Below, one piece after another: positions 19,501 through 29,430 of a stretch of DNA of 64,000 nt (the stretch's first letter is position 1; the number at the start of each line of letters is the position of its first letter). This DNA is from Aurantiochytrium sp. KH105 (lineage: Eukaryota > Sar > Bigyra > Thraustochytrida > Thraustochytriidae), in the NCBI GenBank assembly GCA_003116975.1, contig BGKB01000110.1, positions 165,046-229,045 on the forward strand, in the 5' to 3' direction. Under the pieces are notes generated by a model that worked only from the letters and a program-made list of their open reading frames with translations, had not been told where the DNA came from and made no database searches. The position numbers and the translations under genes are program-made.

Positions 19501-20928
19501 CGTCGAGCTGGCGGCGCCCTCGCACGGGGCCCGCTGGCACAAAGCCCGTCTTGACTGGTCCTCCGCGAACGCGGTGTCCTGGTCCTGACGCCCGCCTTCC
19601 TCCTCCTCCTCCTCCTCCTCCACGTCCTCGTCCTCGCTGCCGCCGCCCTCGCCCGCGAGGCCCTGGCCCTGGCAATGGCAATGGCCCTGGCCTTGGGAAT
19701 GCGACTGCGAATGTGAATGCGAATGCGAATGGGAATGGGGATGTGTCTGCGAATGCGGATGCGAATGCGCATGGCAGAGGCAAGAATAGCGGGCGCGGCG
19801 TGGGCCCGTAGCGCGGCGTGGGCCCGTAGCGCGGCGTGGGCTGTGGGTAGAGTTGCAGGTACAAGACTCGGAGGCTGAGAGAATCGGCGCTGCGGCCGGG
19901 GGCGGCGAGCATGCACAGGCAGGGCGGCGGGTCCCCCGCACCCGGTCCGGTGTGGGGCCGTTCGGGGGGAAACGCTGTGCCGAGGGAACGCGGGGAGCAC
20001 CGCGGGCGTGGCTCTCGTCGCCGTGTGTGAGGTGGTCATGGCGATGATGATGGTGGTGATGATGATGATGATGATCAGTTTCATGGTCGCGTTCATGTAC
20101 ATGGTCATGTTCGTGGTCAAGGTCGTGATCATGGTCGGGTCCGTGTTCACGGCCGAGGTCTTGTTCGTGCTGGCAATGACGCCCGCGGCCAGCGGCAGGC
20201 CGCGCGCGTCTTCGTCGCAGGGTCTCGGCGTGGCGGCGATGCAGATGGAGGGAATCTTCATGCGGATGTTGGCGTTGATGGCGTGGATGAGCGGGCGCAG
20301 CATGGCCCTGGCGCTGCGCGAGGAGGGGCGGGTCGGGGCAGGCGCAAGGGTGGCGCTCCTGATTTCTCTCCTCGGCGGGGCTGCGATGCGGGTTGAGGTC
20401 GAGGTTGCGGTTGTTGCGCTGGTGATGACAAGTATGTGCATGGGGCAGGTCCTGCGAAGGCGGCGCTACGGAATTTTGATGCGGACAGCGGGCGCGCGGC
20501 GAGGGGCGCGGGTCGAGGCGCAGACGCACGCTGCGCTCCCATACGCGGCTGCCGGCGGCCTCAAAGGTGCCCTCGCAGTCGAGCGCGGAGGGCACGCCGC
20601 GCGCATCGACGGTCGCCGCCTCGGCGAGGCGCGCCTGCCAGGAAAACTCCTCGTCGTCGGCGCGGCGCTGCGAGCTCGCGCCCGGCGCGCCCAGACACCA
20701 GGTGCCCGCCAGCCGCCAGCCCGCGCCGCCGCCTGCTGCCGCCGCTGCCGCCGCCGCGCCCGCCGCGGCGGCGCCGGGGTCCGGCCTGGGAGCGGCGGCG
20801 GCAGCGGCAGAGGCAGCAGAGGCGGCAGGGGCGGCGCGCCCATGCTGGCCCTCCTCGCCCGCGTGGAACTCGCCCTCGACGCCCGCGAGCTCCGCGCGGA
20901 GCCACGCCTCGATGCGCGGCGGCGCCAT
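16561..20928 (-). CDS. Very large RING-finger protein with His-rich and acidic low-complexity regions
   Basis: An open frame of 1,455 residues. The N-terminal ~150 residues contain an Ala-rich linker and a segment ending GTFEAAGSRVWERSVRLRL. Near 760-800 a second segment, VYEVTGSGRNVIGPFRIRGE, looks like a small beta-rich fold. Between them are low-complexity tracts: an alternating Asp/His run (~262-299, ending in about ten His), His-Ser repeats (~386-412), poly-Glu, poly-Gln and poly-Ser/Thr. A long acidic region follows (~800-950). Residues ~1030-1290 may hold Ig/FN3-like beta domains. A RING-H2 finger spans ~1318-1366, with CVICGDD, CNHVFHAACLLTW and CPLCC. It is probably an E3 ubiquitin ligase. 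Both ends look genuinely coding. The middle (~155-480) is compositionally odd and could hide an unrecognised intron. The ATG is at 20926-20928. Confidence 0.7.
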   Translation of the reverse strand: MAPPRIEAWLRAELAGVEGEFHAGEEGQHGRAAPAASAASAAAAAAPRPDPGAAAAGAAAAAAAAGGGAGWRLAGTWCLGAPGASSQRRADDEEFSWQARLAEAATVDARGVPSALDCEGTFEAAGSRVWERSVRLRLDPRPSPRARCPHQNSVAPPSQDLPHAHTCHHQRNNRNLDLNPHRSPAEERNQERHPCACPDPPLLAQRQGHAAPAHPRHQRQHPHEDSLHLHRRHAETLRRRRARPAAGRGRHCQHEQDLGREHGPDHDHDLDHEHDHVHERDHETDHHHHHHHHHHRHDHLTHGDESHARGAPRVPSAQRFPPNGPTPDRVRGTRRPACACSPPPAAAPILSASESCTCNSTHSPRRATGPRRATGPRRARYSCLCHAHSHPHSQTHPHSHSHSHSHSQSHSQGQGHCHCQGQGLAGEGGGSEDEDVEEEEEEEEGGRQDQDTAFAEDQSRRALCQRAPCEGAASSTACTASPRLQRGRRRSLTRSQAAAEAPAHRRLAGQQQQQQQQGEARGGSGRSGAKRGDGRAASEDCEHCCSCEGEGGIAETSASASGSGTVNWGTQSPGRSASASASSASSSSSSSSSSSTTTTPYSSSSPAAAAAAAAAWSSAPLAPASAAERAASVVSSSSSEDASDPASPISWTRVSPESQSVRSSPLDHRVHSISPTLAAPAGAAPSRAASPSTSASSATLSPGRHEEEALVEQFARRILQTRRRPSSRVVSRGKHLELPRALRPTAAQRPPLAAADDALEPGSSAVYEVTGSGRNVIGPFRIRGELVIEAVHGAARPLMRLSAHKVYLSDDDNDDEEDDDDIMEDDDEEQDIEEDQLREDADVIDENHQSTRGEVPAHTHQQSSVPNAAAQVHLGQQVGVIAVHDDQDNDDEADEVEEEEENQVQDRSETDQEAVAGNNNDEHEQEQDDDANNDEVIIIEETRAPVQTRSARMTTRAAAAAAAAAAAASSTSEAEGATTGTTPRTRRGRKRARRGAADEIETEQDVARLHAQLWRRQQIRRLPMRRAVQSVRLPEPRITLLSPDIAGSLQVSWQLLLVPTGPYSLAKDVIASVSVRGVGHTYEEKIEVDMGTELGTVRSFALAKKMQTSFRLPSFGLYEVAVLVRPAKRDAGPLTHPVHEVSTKYMHIDRSPLELNNVTALAHKIALQPREPASLLLAIAWSNPNDVHDSRDCDIFRDFRTTGPAHRNRIEVVTQVCAEGADDCEATAWTDLRVEQVSAHANHHVVRGDDLPGRKIRFGVAAVSYDSFHELRGPLVYTSPLTLGRPDARKLNDDNENETSECKVLGRDKADPDHEACSSCVICGDDVSCEPSSEEPAQPIFPGSCNHVFHAACLLTWARRKATCPLCCHSFSTVSLYDVAKNSFVSTFVVNALREDHSQSRAGLMNRSDSLHNFSGGFFSEPHVAPLAFEGNAEVSDTSPDPLILEIITRTLLDA

Positions 20929-21188
20929 GCGGCACGGGGCGCGGGGCCGGCCAGCCAGCCAGCCAGCCAGGGCTCCCTTCGCGAGTGTCCGTGCGAGAGC
21001 GAAAGCGAGCGACCGTGCGTCGCCACGGCCCCGTGGCGAGCTTGCTTGCTTTGTTTGTTTGTTTGTTTGCTTGCTTCCTTGCTTGCTTGTTTTTTGGCTT
21101 GTTTTCTCTGTTGGTTGCGGGTTTCCTGCCGCCCGCCGCTGCCGCGAGTGAGCGAGCTCAGCTAGCTACGGCCAGCCGAGCTGCAGCT

Positions 21189-21219
<31 letters not shown>

Positions 21220-23648
21220 CGACCCGGTCCGCCGCGATGCCGTTCGCTCGCTGGCTGCTTGTTTGTTTGTTCCGTCGGCCGGCCAGGCGCCAGTTGCTCG
21301 CCTGCTTGCTCGCTCGCCTGCTTCGCTTACTTGCTTGCTTGTCGCCAGTCTCCGTCTGTCTGTGTGTGTCTGTCCTCTGCGGCGCTCTCCCTCCCTCTCC
21401 CGGGCGCGCTCTGTCCCCGCCTCCTCGTCCCGGCTCCGCGGGCCTGCCTCTGCTGCTTGAGCCTGCCTGCCTGCCTGCCTGCCTGCTCGCTCGCTTGCGT
21501 GCCCCGCCCGCCCGCCCGCCCGCCCGCCTCGCTGCCGGCGCGGGCACGCGAGCTGCAGCCGCCGCTGCAGCCGCTGCTGCTGCGAGCGGCGGGTGGATGG
21601 ATGGGGATGGGGGGATGGATGGGGGGATGGATGGATGGGAAGCCGCAGCCGCCGGCCTCTCTCCCTGCGCGGCGAACTCTGGCTCGCTGGGCGCGGCCGA
21701 GCGTGCCGGCTGCGGCTGCCTCTCCGCGGCCTGGGCGCGGCGACGACGGATGCTCGCTCGACGGCTGGCTGCCTGGCGGGCTGCCTGGCGTGGGCGCGGC
21801 CGAGCGAGTGCGGCTGCGGCGCGCGGCAACGGAGTTGAGGACCTGGGGCGCACGCAACACAGCGAAAGCGAGCGAGATCAGGTAACTCGGGTGGCCAGCT
21901 AGCGCCCACGTACGAGCTACGCTAGGCCTGCCCCGCCTACCCGGTAGCCGCGGCGCGGCCGGTAGCGTACTGCTAGGAGCCAGCTAGCCGCCAGCTAGGA
22001 GCGCCTGGCGGTTCAGGCGACGAATGAATGAGGTGAGCGAGAGAGCGAAGGGGGGAGGGAGGGAGGCAGGGAGGGAGCGAGGGACTCGGAAGCAGGAAAC
22101 AGAAGAAGCAACTCCAGGGCCGCCGTCCTGCTCCTCCAAGGTTCCTGCCGCACCGCACCGCTGTCTGGAGTGAGTCACTCGCGCGATTGGCAGCAAGCAG
22201 CCAGGCTAGCTAGCTAGCTGCAGGCCGCTGGCCGAGGGATGGTGGATGCTGCGACTCGCAGTCGCGGAGGTCGAGGGTTCGTGCGTCGATCGACAGTTTG
22301 CTGGATTGGTTGGTTGGTTCGATCGATCGGTCGATCGATCGGTCGTTCGTTCGTTCGTTCGTTCACAGTCCATTGTCGTGTCGCGCGCAGTCGTCGGTCC
22401 TTCCGGGTTGGTACTTGACCTCGCATCGCACGGGCCGGCTCAGCGCGGCTCAGCCGGCCAGCCGCAACACAGCGTCCACCAAAAACAACTCGAACAACAA
22501 CCAACTTCTATTTGCTTTTCGATCTTCTTTCAAGGAGACCTGCCTTCGCCTCCGCCTCCGCCACCGCCACCGCCACCGCCACCGCCATCGCCTTCGCAAT
22601 CGACACCCACGCCGCAGACCAAGAGCACAAGCCAAGGTGAGTGAGAAAAATGAAACAACGCAAAAGCGGCAACGCAAAATCTACTACTCAACTCGACTCA
22701 ACGCCAAAAAAGAAGCAGCGGCGACAGCGACGCGTCGCACACAGCCGGAGCCAGTTGCACCGGGCCAGCTAGCACCGCGCAGCTGGCTGGCTGGCCAGTG
22801 TCCCTCGCGGCGGCCCCCATCCCTGCTGGGGGCTGGCTGTCCGCGCCGACCTCGGCTGCCTGCCCAGGCAGAGCAGAGCGGAGCAGAGCGGAGCAGAGAA
22901 GGCGCCGCAGACGCCGCGAAGACACCGTGACGTTGGGAGGGCGGTCGGTCGCGGGAGAGCGGGCGGCAGAGACGCAGGGCGGGGCGTGGCGTGCCTCCGC
23001 GGCAGCGCAAAGGCGCGCTGGCCCCGGGGTTCGCGGGAGGAAAGCGAAAATGCAAGCTGGCGGGCGAGCGAGCGGGCGGGCGGGCGGGCGGGCGAGGAAA
23101 AAGCGAAAAATGCAAGCAAGCAAGCTGTAGCTGCAGCTGCCTGCTAGCAAGCAGGCGTGACCGGCGAGGCGGAGCGAGGCGTGCGCGAGAGGGGCAGGAG
23201 GGCGCGGCAGAGGCTGCAGCTGCTTTTTCAGGCGCGTCGAGAAAGCTGGAGCAGAGCCGAGCTTCGCGCGAGGAGTTCGAACACGAGCCAGGTGTCGAGG
23301 TCGCTGGATGGAGAATAAACGGGTTCGTTGCCGGCCACAGGGTTCTTTCGTTCTGCCTCGTGAGCGCGCTGGCTGCCTCGCCTCGGCCGCAAAGCGCGCG
23401 CGCAGGCGGAGCGGTGCAGGGCGCGTGCGCTTTCGGCTCCGCGTCTGCGCAGAGGAACGGAAAGGGTGTCGGCGAAGCAGCAAAGCCAAAGCAAAGCAGG
23501 CAAGTTTTCGAAGGAAGCTAGCTCGCTCCTGATGAGGAGACAGCCTGAGCATGCAATGCAGGAAGAGAAACAGAGTTCTCCCTCCCGCAAGGCCGGCCAC
23601 GCCGGGCTAACACGCACGTACGCACGTACACACGCCAGCGGGCCGGCT

Positions 23649-23685
<37 letters not shown>

Positions 23686-24437
23686 GCAAGCATGCTCGTC
23701 CTCGCGTCCGCTCGCGCGGCGGCGTGTTGCTGTCGCGGGCGGGCAGCGACCAGAGCGACGAGGGCGAGAGCGCCGCGGGAGGGGATGCTCGGGAGCTGTC
23801 CCCCCGTCGTGATAATCTTGATGTGACACAGAGTGTGTTCTCACTTTTTCTGGTAACACGCGTGCCACCCACCTAGTATCCATCCACCTACCGCGCACCT
23901 TCCACGCCCGCTGCCGACACCGACCACTGCAACTGCGCGTCGCTACGCGAGAGATCCCGAGGCCTGCCCTGCCTGGCCATGGCTGGTGGTCGGCCGGGTG
24001 GCCTGCAGCGCCTGCCTGCTAGCATAGAGGTTACTTGCTATCAGTGGCGTGGTGGCGGCGGTATGATCTTGATGATGCCAACAACCATCCATCCACCAGG
24101 GCCACGCACACACGCGAGCTCACACCTTGGCATTGATTTTCTCGTCGTCCACCGCAGACTAAAAACTCTCTGTTAGAGTGATGGAAGCTTGTCAGCGGTC
24201 GGCCTGCGCGCAGTGCAGTGCTTTTGGAGACGGACGCGAAGATGATGTGACATCATTGCGACCGTCTTTCGCATGCAGAGAGTGGATCCACCGGTGATCA
24301 CGACGCAGCGATGATTCGTTGGCGAAACATAGTGGTCTGGCGAGTGAGCATAATTGCAAAAACGCAGGCAGAACAGCCAGAATTCGTCTCCCGACCCTAG
24401 CTAGATCCCTTCGTACATGCAAGAGACAACGATCAAT
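20929..24437. other. 3.5-kb GC-rich stretch without a recognisable gene
   Basis: Dense simple repeats: GTTT/GCTT (~21051-21090), GCAC (~21190-21219), CTGC and CGCC runs (~21460-21530), ATGG-type (~21595-21640), GATC/GTTC (~22318-22362), CCGCCA (~22553-22590), CGGG (~23070-23095) and GCAA (23650-23684). Open frames occur on both strands but are mirror-image Arg/Pro/Ser-rich shadows. A good splice-donor-like AAGGTGAGT lies at ~22634. The right third (from ~23800) is less GC-rich. An untranslated leader or non-coding RNA is possible but not shown. Confidence 0.5.
23650..23684. repeat. GCAA tetranucleotide microsatellite
   Basis: About eight to nine GCAA units, ending in two GCAT variants. Confidence 0.92.
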
Positions 24438-25213
24438 TTACGTAGGCAAGACTTTGGGGAGCGCCGCCGCTTGACGCGCACGGAGATCTTGCAGCCACGC
24501 CGAGGTCGGTCGAGGTTTACCAACAATTGCAGAGCGAGGTCGTGGCACACGTGAGCTTCGAGCCCGCTCCTCAAGACGCGCCGCGCGCTCGCGATGCGCT
24601 CGCTTTACAGGGTATAATGCTGTAAAGCTGGACCGGTACATTGCAGCAAGGTCTGCCTCCAGGTCTGCAGCCGACCTGGCAGCCACGGGGAGTCGCTCGC
24701 CGCGCGTCTGTGCCTGCACCGCGCGCTTGAGATCTTGCCGGGCTCGGCCCATATTTTCCACGAGCTGCACGAGGTCTGCCTCGCATGTCACAGTGCCCTC
24801 GCCGTTGGTCGAAAGGGGGGAAGAAGACGACCGCGTCTCTCGTCGCTGCGCGGACTTTTTGCTCGACTTTTTGGACTGCGCCAACGTTAGCGCAACGTAG
24901 GCCTCCATGCCGCTCTGCGCGACAGCCCAGGCGCGCTGCCCATGTCGCGCTGCGACTGCACGTTTGTACGCTTTCTCGCGACGCCCAATGCTCAAGTGCG
25001 AGTGCTGTGCGCCGGCGTCCCAGTCTTCGTTAGCCTGATCTGTAGTAGCTTGTCGGGCAGCAACCAAGAACAACTCGAACCACATGCTATGGCCAGCTGC
25101 GGCTCCTCCTCCTCACTCGACTCATCTCGCACACGTACCTCATCTTGCAGGCTCCGTAGCAGCCCCTCCTCGACCGTCGCGCGCGGCCGCGGCGGCGGGC
25201 CAAAGGACGCCAT
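24438..25213 (-). CDS. Unknown basic/coiled protein; probable two-exon gene with a 44-nt intron
   Basis: No family recognised. The uninterrupted frame from the ATG at 25085 gives 215 residues but begins with an implausible MWFELFLVAARQ. A better model starts at the ATG at 25211-25213 (MASFGPPPRPRATVEEGLL, then an acidic SSEEEE patch). It uses exon 1 at 25084-25213, a GT...CAG intron at 25040-25083 and exon 2 at 24438-25039, giving 243 residues. The join produces a charged, continuous sequence (PQLAIAYQANEDWDAGAQ). The body is Lys/Arg/Ala/Ser-rich with helix-prone stretches such as RREKAYKRAVAARHGQRAW. The C-terminus is basic. The donor (GTGGTT) is weak, so a frameshift or the shorter single-exon protein remain alternatives. 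Confidence 0.5.
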
Positions 25214-26892
25214 GGGGGTCGCTCTCACCGCCTCGTTGCCTGTCTGGCTGGTATAGACATGCCGGCCGATTGGAGTCCCGGAATGGACCCAACCAAGCGC
25301 TCTTGAGTGCAAAGTTCTCGTGTCGCTTAAAAGTTACTTACATGTTATTACTTGCAGCAAAGTAGTGTGTACTACCTTGCTCGCTCGCGCGCGAGCGACT
25401 CTTGATTTTGAGCCCGAAATCTAACAATGTAAATGTAAAAAAACAGCCTGAGCTTTTGACTGACTGACCAATGGAACGAAGTCTGTCAGCGCTTCCTGGT
25501 CTTTAGGGGGGACTCAGGCCTTGTAATTTGTTTATAATAAAGCATCGAAACGCATCATCATTGAAATAAGATTCCAAATAAGCAGTCCATTTCGGTAACT
25601 CGCGTTCATAGGACGCCTAGTAAAATGCGCTCGCCGCTTCGCCCCCGCAAACTATAAGGTGTCCTCAACGTTACCACTTCTGTTTATTGTACGCACCCAA
25701 GGGAGTCTAGCCAATCAATTACCATCTTCTGTCCCGTCCAGTGGAGCCAGTGCAGATATGCGACGTGACTCGTCACGCTGTCCGCAAGTTTTGCAACATG
25801 TCATTCCACCGTTTCTGAACGTGCTTAAAAGTTCTTTGACGCTCAATCTATGCGACAGCAATCTGCTCAGCGACGACATCGTCGCACCTGAGCAACGTCC
25901 TCTTAACGCAGCTCAGGGAAATCAAAAAATTTCAAAATCGCTTGCTTGTGAAACGAGGAAAGAAGAGCATGATTCAACTCATGCACAACATTACAATCGG
26001 CAATCTTCCTTGTGGACCCTTGGCCCAGCAAGCTCACTATCAAGGCACCAGCTTGCTGAGCACAACCGCCTTGCAAAGCACCACCACCTTGCTGAACATC
26101 AAGACCTTATGCTAGCTAGCACCACCATCTTGCCGGGCCTTATGCAAGCTCGCACCACCATCTTGCCAAACCTTATGACGGTATACATCCATCTTGCTGG
26201 ATCTCTGACAGGAGGACCTTCGCTTGCTGCATGCTGCGTTCAAATTAAATGCCAGCAGAGCTTTAATTTGTGCCCTTGCTGAAGTGAACATGTCGCCGTG
26301 CTTCTCTAGCATCGCTTTCGAAGTTTTTCTAAGGGAAAGGCTCGCTGCCATCGTCCGGGCGGAAACACATCTTCACGCTTGACAGGATTTGCAAAGGCAA
26401 GATCGCGTGGTGCAATGAGGGAATCGCCTTCTCTTCACTCATGCAATCGTTTCTGCATGCCGTCGTCATCTTCTTCATCACTTCCAGCGCAGTGAAGAGA
26501 ACCGCATCCCTCATTCATTTTCTCTGCGCCAAATTAGCTCTCCTCTCCCGCCACCAGACCCGACGAAACACCTCGTTCATTCTTGGCTTTCATCCTTCGT
26601 TTTTTTTGTGTGTGTTGTGTAGTTGTTCGCATACATCAAAGAAGAAGCGGCGGGCGAGTGGCAAAAAGAAGCAGAGCCGAGCTTTGGAGCTAAGAGGCGA
26701 AGCAAGTCGCGCGCTGCAGGGAGTAGCGAGCACAAGCGAACACGGAGGCCCGCTGGTGCCCCTCCAAATAAATCTCCGACGCTCACTCTCTTTCGTTCTC
26801 GCTTGCAACGTTTGGCGGATCGAGAGCATTTGCGGAGCAGAAAAAGCGGCTTTGCAGACGCGAGCCCAAAGCCCTCTCGATCGACCCAGTCC
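25214..26892. other. AT-richer intergenic region before the ubiquitin hydrolase
   Basis: Base composition drops to roughly balanced or AT-rich. There is a degenerate minisatellite at ~26030-26180 and T-rich sequence near 26600. The longest open frames start with GTG or TTG and encode repeat-derived His/Leu/Ala sequence. The stretch 26623-26892 is open in the hydrolase frame but lacks ATG and is probably 5' UTR. Confidence 0.55.
26033..26180. repeat. Degenerate minisatellite (ACCACCATCTTGC-type units)
   Basis: Two adjacent 27-base units with period 33 (starting near 26118 and 26151) differ at a few bases in the middle. Shorter relatives with CACCAGCTTGCTGAGCA and CACCACCTTGCTGAACA lie to the left. 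This looks like a decayed ~17-base motif array. Confidence 0.65.
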
Positions 26893-29430
26893 ATGCCACG
26901 CGGCGGGGCGACAACGAGGGTAGGCGAGCCTGGACGGCATGCCAGCGCTGGTTCAAATGGTCCACCGCAGCAACTGCAAATGCAGCTAGAGTTGCAGGAG
27001 CAGCAGTGCAGGCACCTCAAGAAAAAAGAAGGCTTCAAACCACCAGCCAGCCTACGGGCGCTCAAACGTCTTGAGCTGCCCGAGCCCGCGCCGGATGCAA
27101 ACGTTGAAACTGATGAGAGCAATCCTGCATGCGTCTGCGTCACCTGTGGCGAACTTGTGGGCCATCCTCGCGAGTTAGAAAAGCACACAACTTCGTTTTC
27201 TCATCCAGTCTTTGTCACGCTCGCCACCGATCGCGGGGCTTGCAGATTGGTCTGCACGCGCTGTGGGTCCAAGGATGAGAGAATCTTTTGCGATGTGGCT
27301 CATCCTGTCACCTTTCGCGATGCGCGCCTGCCCAAATTTCTCGACGACATTCACGAGTGGGTCGTTGGTCACGAGGCAAAACTTGCGGCCTTCCGCGCCG
27401 AGGCTGCAGCTGGCGCGACCGAGACTGCATGCAATGGCGAAGAGGACAATTCAGAAAAGGTAGCAAAGGCGAAAAAGGCCGTGAAGAAAGAACGCAAGCA
27501 AAAGAAAAAGAAAGCCAATGCATCGACTTCAAATAGCACCGAGGCTGAAGGAGAAGATCTTCCTCCTGCCCAAGAAGTTGAAGACAGCGCAACGTGCGCA
27601 AAAGTTTCCGCGTCAAAGGCTGGCAAGCTGTTTGGAATTGCCAATGTTGGAAACTCGTGCTTTTTCAACAGCGTTCTCCAGGTGCTGACCCACTCACCAA
27701 GCTTGGTGCGGGAGATTGTCTCATCCGCTATGGAAGCTCATCGACGAGAGCAGGACTTTCCTCAGGTCGATCTTAGCTTCACTGAAGCGTTTGCCGGAAT
27801 TCTAGACTCTGTCTTTTCCGGCAGCATTGTGGATCACGGACGACGCATTGGCAAACGGCGCAAGGCCAAATCCAAGGGGAAACGAGACGCGTGGAGCGAC
27901 GACGACGACGACTTCAAAACCAACACCATCAAGTTCGATGAGCAAAAGGTGGCTACGGATGAAGACGCTCTTTGTAGCGTGAAAACGGACAAATTCGAGG
28001 ACGGTAAGATTTGCGACAAAGCATTGGTCGTGCCGTCTTCGCCGCCTTTAGTGCCCCTGAAGCGTGTGCATCCCAGTGAAATGCTTGCGCAGATTATGCT
28101 GCGGGCTCCTCAACTCGGCGGCTTTGGCCAGCAAGACGCGCATGAACTCTTAGTTGAGGTGCTGCGCGCTCTAGAGGAAGATGAAAAGGCCTTGTGGGAA
28201 GCCATGACTGGGGAAGATTCTGACAGCGGCGCAGGGAGTGCCGCGGACAAGAGCTTTACTTCCTATGTATGGCAAGCGCTGTCCACAGAAGTGACGCGTG
28301 AAGTACGCTGTCTTCATTGTGGACACACGTCGCGTCGAACGGAGGAAAGTGTAGTTACCTCACTCGATGTTCCTGACGCGCCAAAGGGTTCCGAGGCCCA
28401 AATCGGCGATTGTATTGCCCAGATTCAGGCCGAGACCTTTCTACGCGTTGACGACGACAACGGTTTGGAATGTGAGAACTGTTCCTCTTCTGCAGATGCT
28501 GGTGATGGTGACAACGACGACATGAACATTGCGCACCAAGAGAGCGATGACCATGACAGTCTTGATGCCGCATCAGGCAAAATTTCAGATACAAAGGATG
28601 GTCATGGACAAGATGGCGATGCAGATTCCATGGGCGATTTGGATGCGCAGCTCCAGGAGCTTAGCCTCGGCCAACCCACTCTTGACGAGGAGAGAGAGGA
28701 AGACATGGAGGAGGACGGGGACGAGGTGTATTTATCGGATGAGAGTGACACATCCAATTTTCAACGGTCCGGGATCAGCTCGCCCACGTCAATGGACGAC
28801 GCTTCGGAGGCTCCACCCTCGCCGCACTCTCAGTCGACGCCAGCTCTGCAGAATGGCACGTTATGTGGCCCCGAGGTCCTTTCACTTTCGTCGGACGCTG
28901 GCTCACTAGGCCCTGAAGAAAACGATGAAGAAAAAGGTGCAGCAGGGCTGGGCCAAGGGGCGCAGGCGCAAAGTACAAAGCCCAAGATTATGAAGCGTGA
29001 TGCTGTCATGACAGACACACTTTCACGTGCCCCTCCTTACCTTGCGCTGCATCTCAAGCGCTTTCAGACAACCTTTAGCAACGGTGACATCCACACGCGC
29101 AAAATCAGGTCGCACGTGCGTGTCAAAGAGGTCGAAGACTTTGACTTTGCGGGTGTCTCACACCCGTATCGTCTCTATGGCGTCGTTTGTCATCGCGGCG
29201 CTGGACTGAACCGAGGGCACTACATTTGCTATACTCGCCCTGCAGTGGCAACGTCCATGGAACCAGGGCATCACCCGCAATTTGAGGTGAAGCATGGTGT
29301 ACCGACGCGGGGGAAATGGTGGTATGCCTCTGACATGCAAGTGCGACCTGTGAAGCGCGAGGAAGTACTGGAGGACGAGGCGTATCTGCTGTTTTTTGAG
29401 CGCGTTGACGTTGACAAGAGTGAGAGCTAA
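26893..29430 (+). CDS. Ubiquitin-specific protease (USP16/USP45-like) with UBP zinc finger
   Basis: 845 residues from the first in-frame ATG at 26893. It is a cysteine protease of the USP family (C19) that removes ubiquitin from proteins. A zinc-finger UBP-like domain with CVCVTCGELVG and CRLVCTRCGSKDE comes first, followed by a Lys-rich linker. The Cys box IANVGNSCFFNSVLQVL puts the catalytic Cys at ~256. QLGGFGQQDAHELLVEVL is next. A CxxC zinc ribbon (CLHCGH ... CENCS) brackets a long acidic, Asp/Ser-rich insertion of about 150 residues. The His box is CHRGAGLNRGHYICYTRP (His ~776), with KWWYASDMQV (Asp ~814). All three catalytic residues are present, so it should be active. USP16-type enzymes act on histone H2A; that substrate is only suggested here. 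Confidence 0.93.
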   Translation: MPRGGATTRVGEPGRHASAGSNGPPQQLQMQLELQEQQCRHLKKKEGFKPPASLRALKRLELPEPAPDANVETDESNPACVCVTCGELVGHPRELEKHTTSFSHPVFVTLATDRGACRLVCTRCGSKDERIFCDVAHPVTFRDARLPKFLDDIHEWVVGHEAKLAAFRAEAAAGATETACNGEEDNSEKVAKAKKAVKKERKQKKKKANASTSNSTEAEGEDLPPAQEVEDSATCAKVSASKAGKLFGIANVGNSCFFNSVLQVLTHSPSLVREIVSSAMEAHRREQDFPQVDLSFTEAFAGILDSVFSGSIVDHGRRIGKRRKAKSKGKRDAWSDDDDDFKTNTIKFDEQKVATDEDALCSVKTDKFEDGKICDKALVVPSSPPLVPLKRVHPSEMLAQIMLRAPQLGGFGQQDAHELLVEVLRALEEDEKALWEAMTGEDSDSGAGSAADKSFTSYVWQALSTEVTREVRCLHCGHTSRRTEESVVTSLDVPDAPKGSEAQIGDCIAQIQAETFLRVDDDNGLECENCSSSADAGDGDNDDMNIAHQESDDHDSLDAASGKISDTKDGHGQDGDADSMGDLDAQLQELSLGQPTLDEEREEDMEEDGDEVYLSDESDTSNFQRSGISSPTSMDDASEAPPSPHSQSTPALQNGTLCGPEVLSLSSDAGSLGPEENDEEKGAAGLGQGAQAQSTKPKIMKRDAVMTDTLSRAPPYLALHLKRFQTTFSNGDIHTRKIRSHVRVKEVEDFDFAGVSHPYRLYGVVCHRGAGLNRGHYICYTRPAVATSMEPGHHPQFEVKHGVPTRGKWWYASDMQVRPVKREEVLEDEAYLLFFERVDVDKSES

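Noticed and set aside
20008-21902. Plus-strand open frames of 385 and 488 codons near the start of RING gene 2
   Set aside because: They consist of Met/Val runs opposite the His/Asp tract and Arg/Pro-rich sequence, with no recognisable domain. The minus-strand frame has a convincing RING end.
25659-26282. 207-codon plus-strand frame
   Set aside because: Starts with GTG, and its most striking part is a His/Leu/Ala pattern produced by the local minisatellite.
26623-26892. 90-codon N-terminal extension of the ubiquitin hydrolase
   Set aside because: It starts with TTG, contains no ATG and precedes all conserved domains. Treated as 5' UTR.
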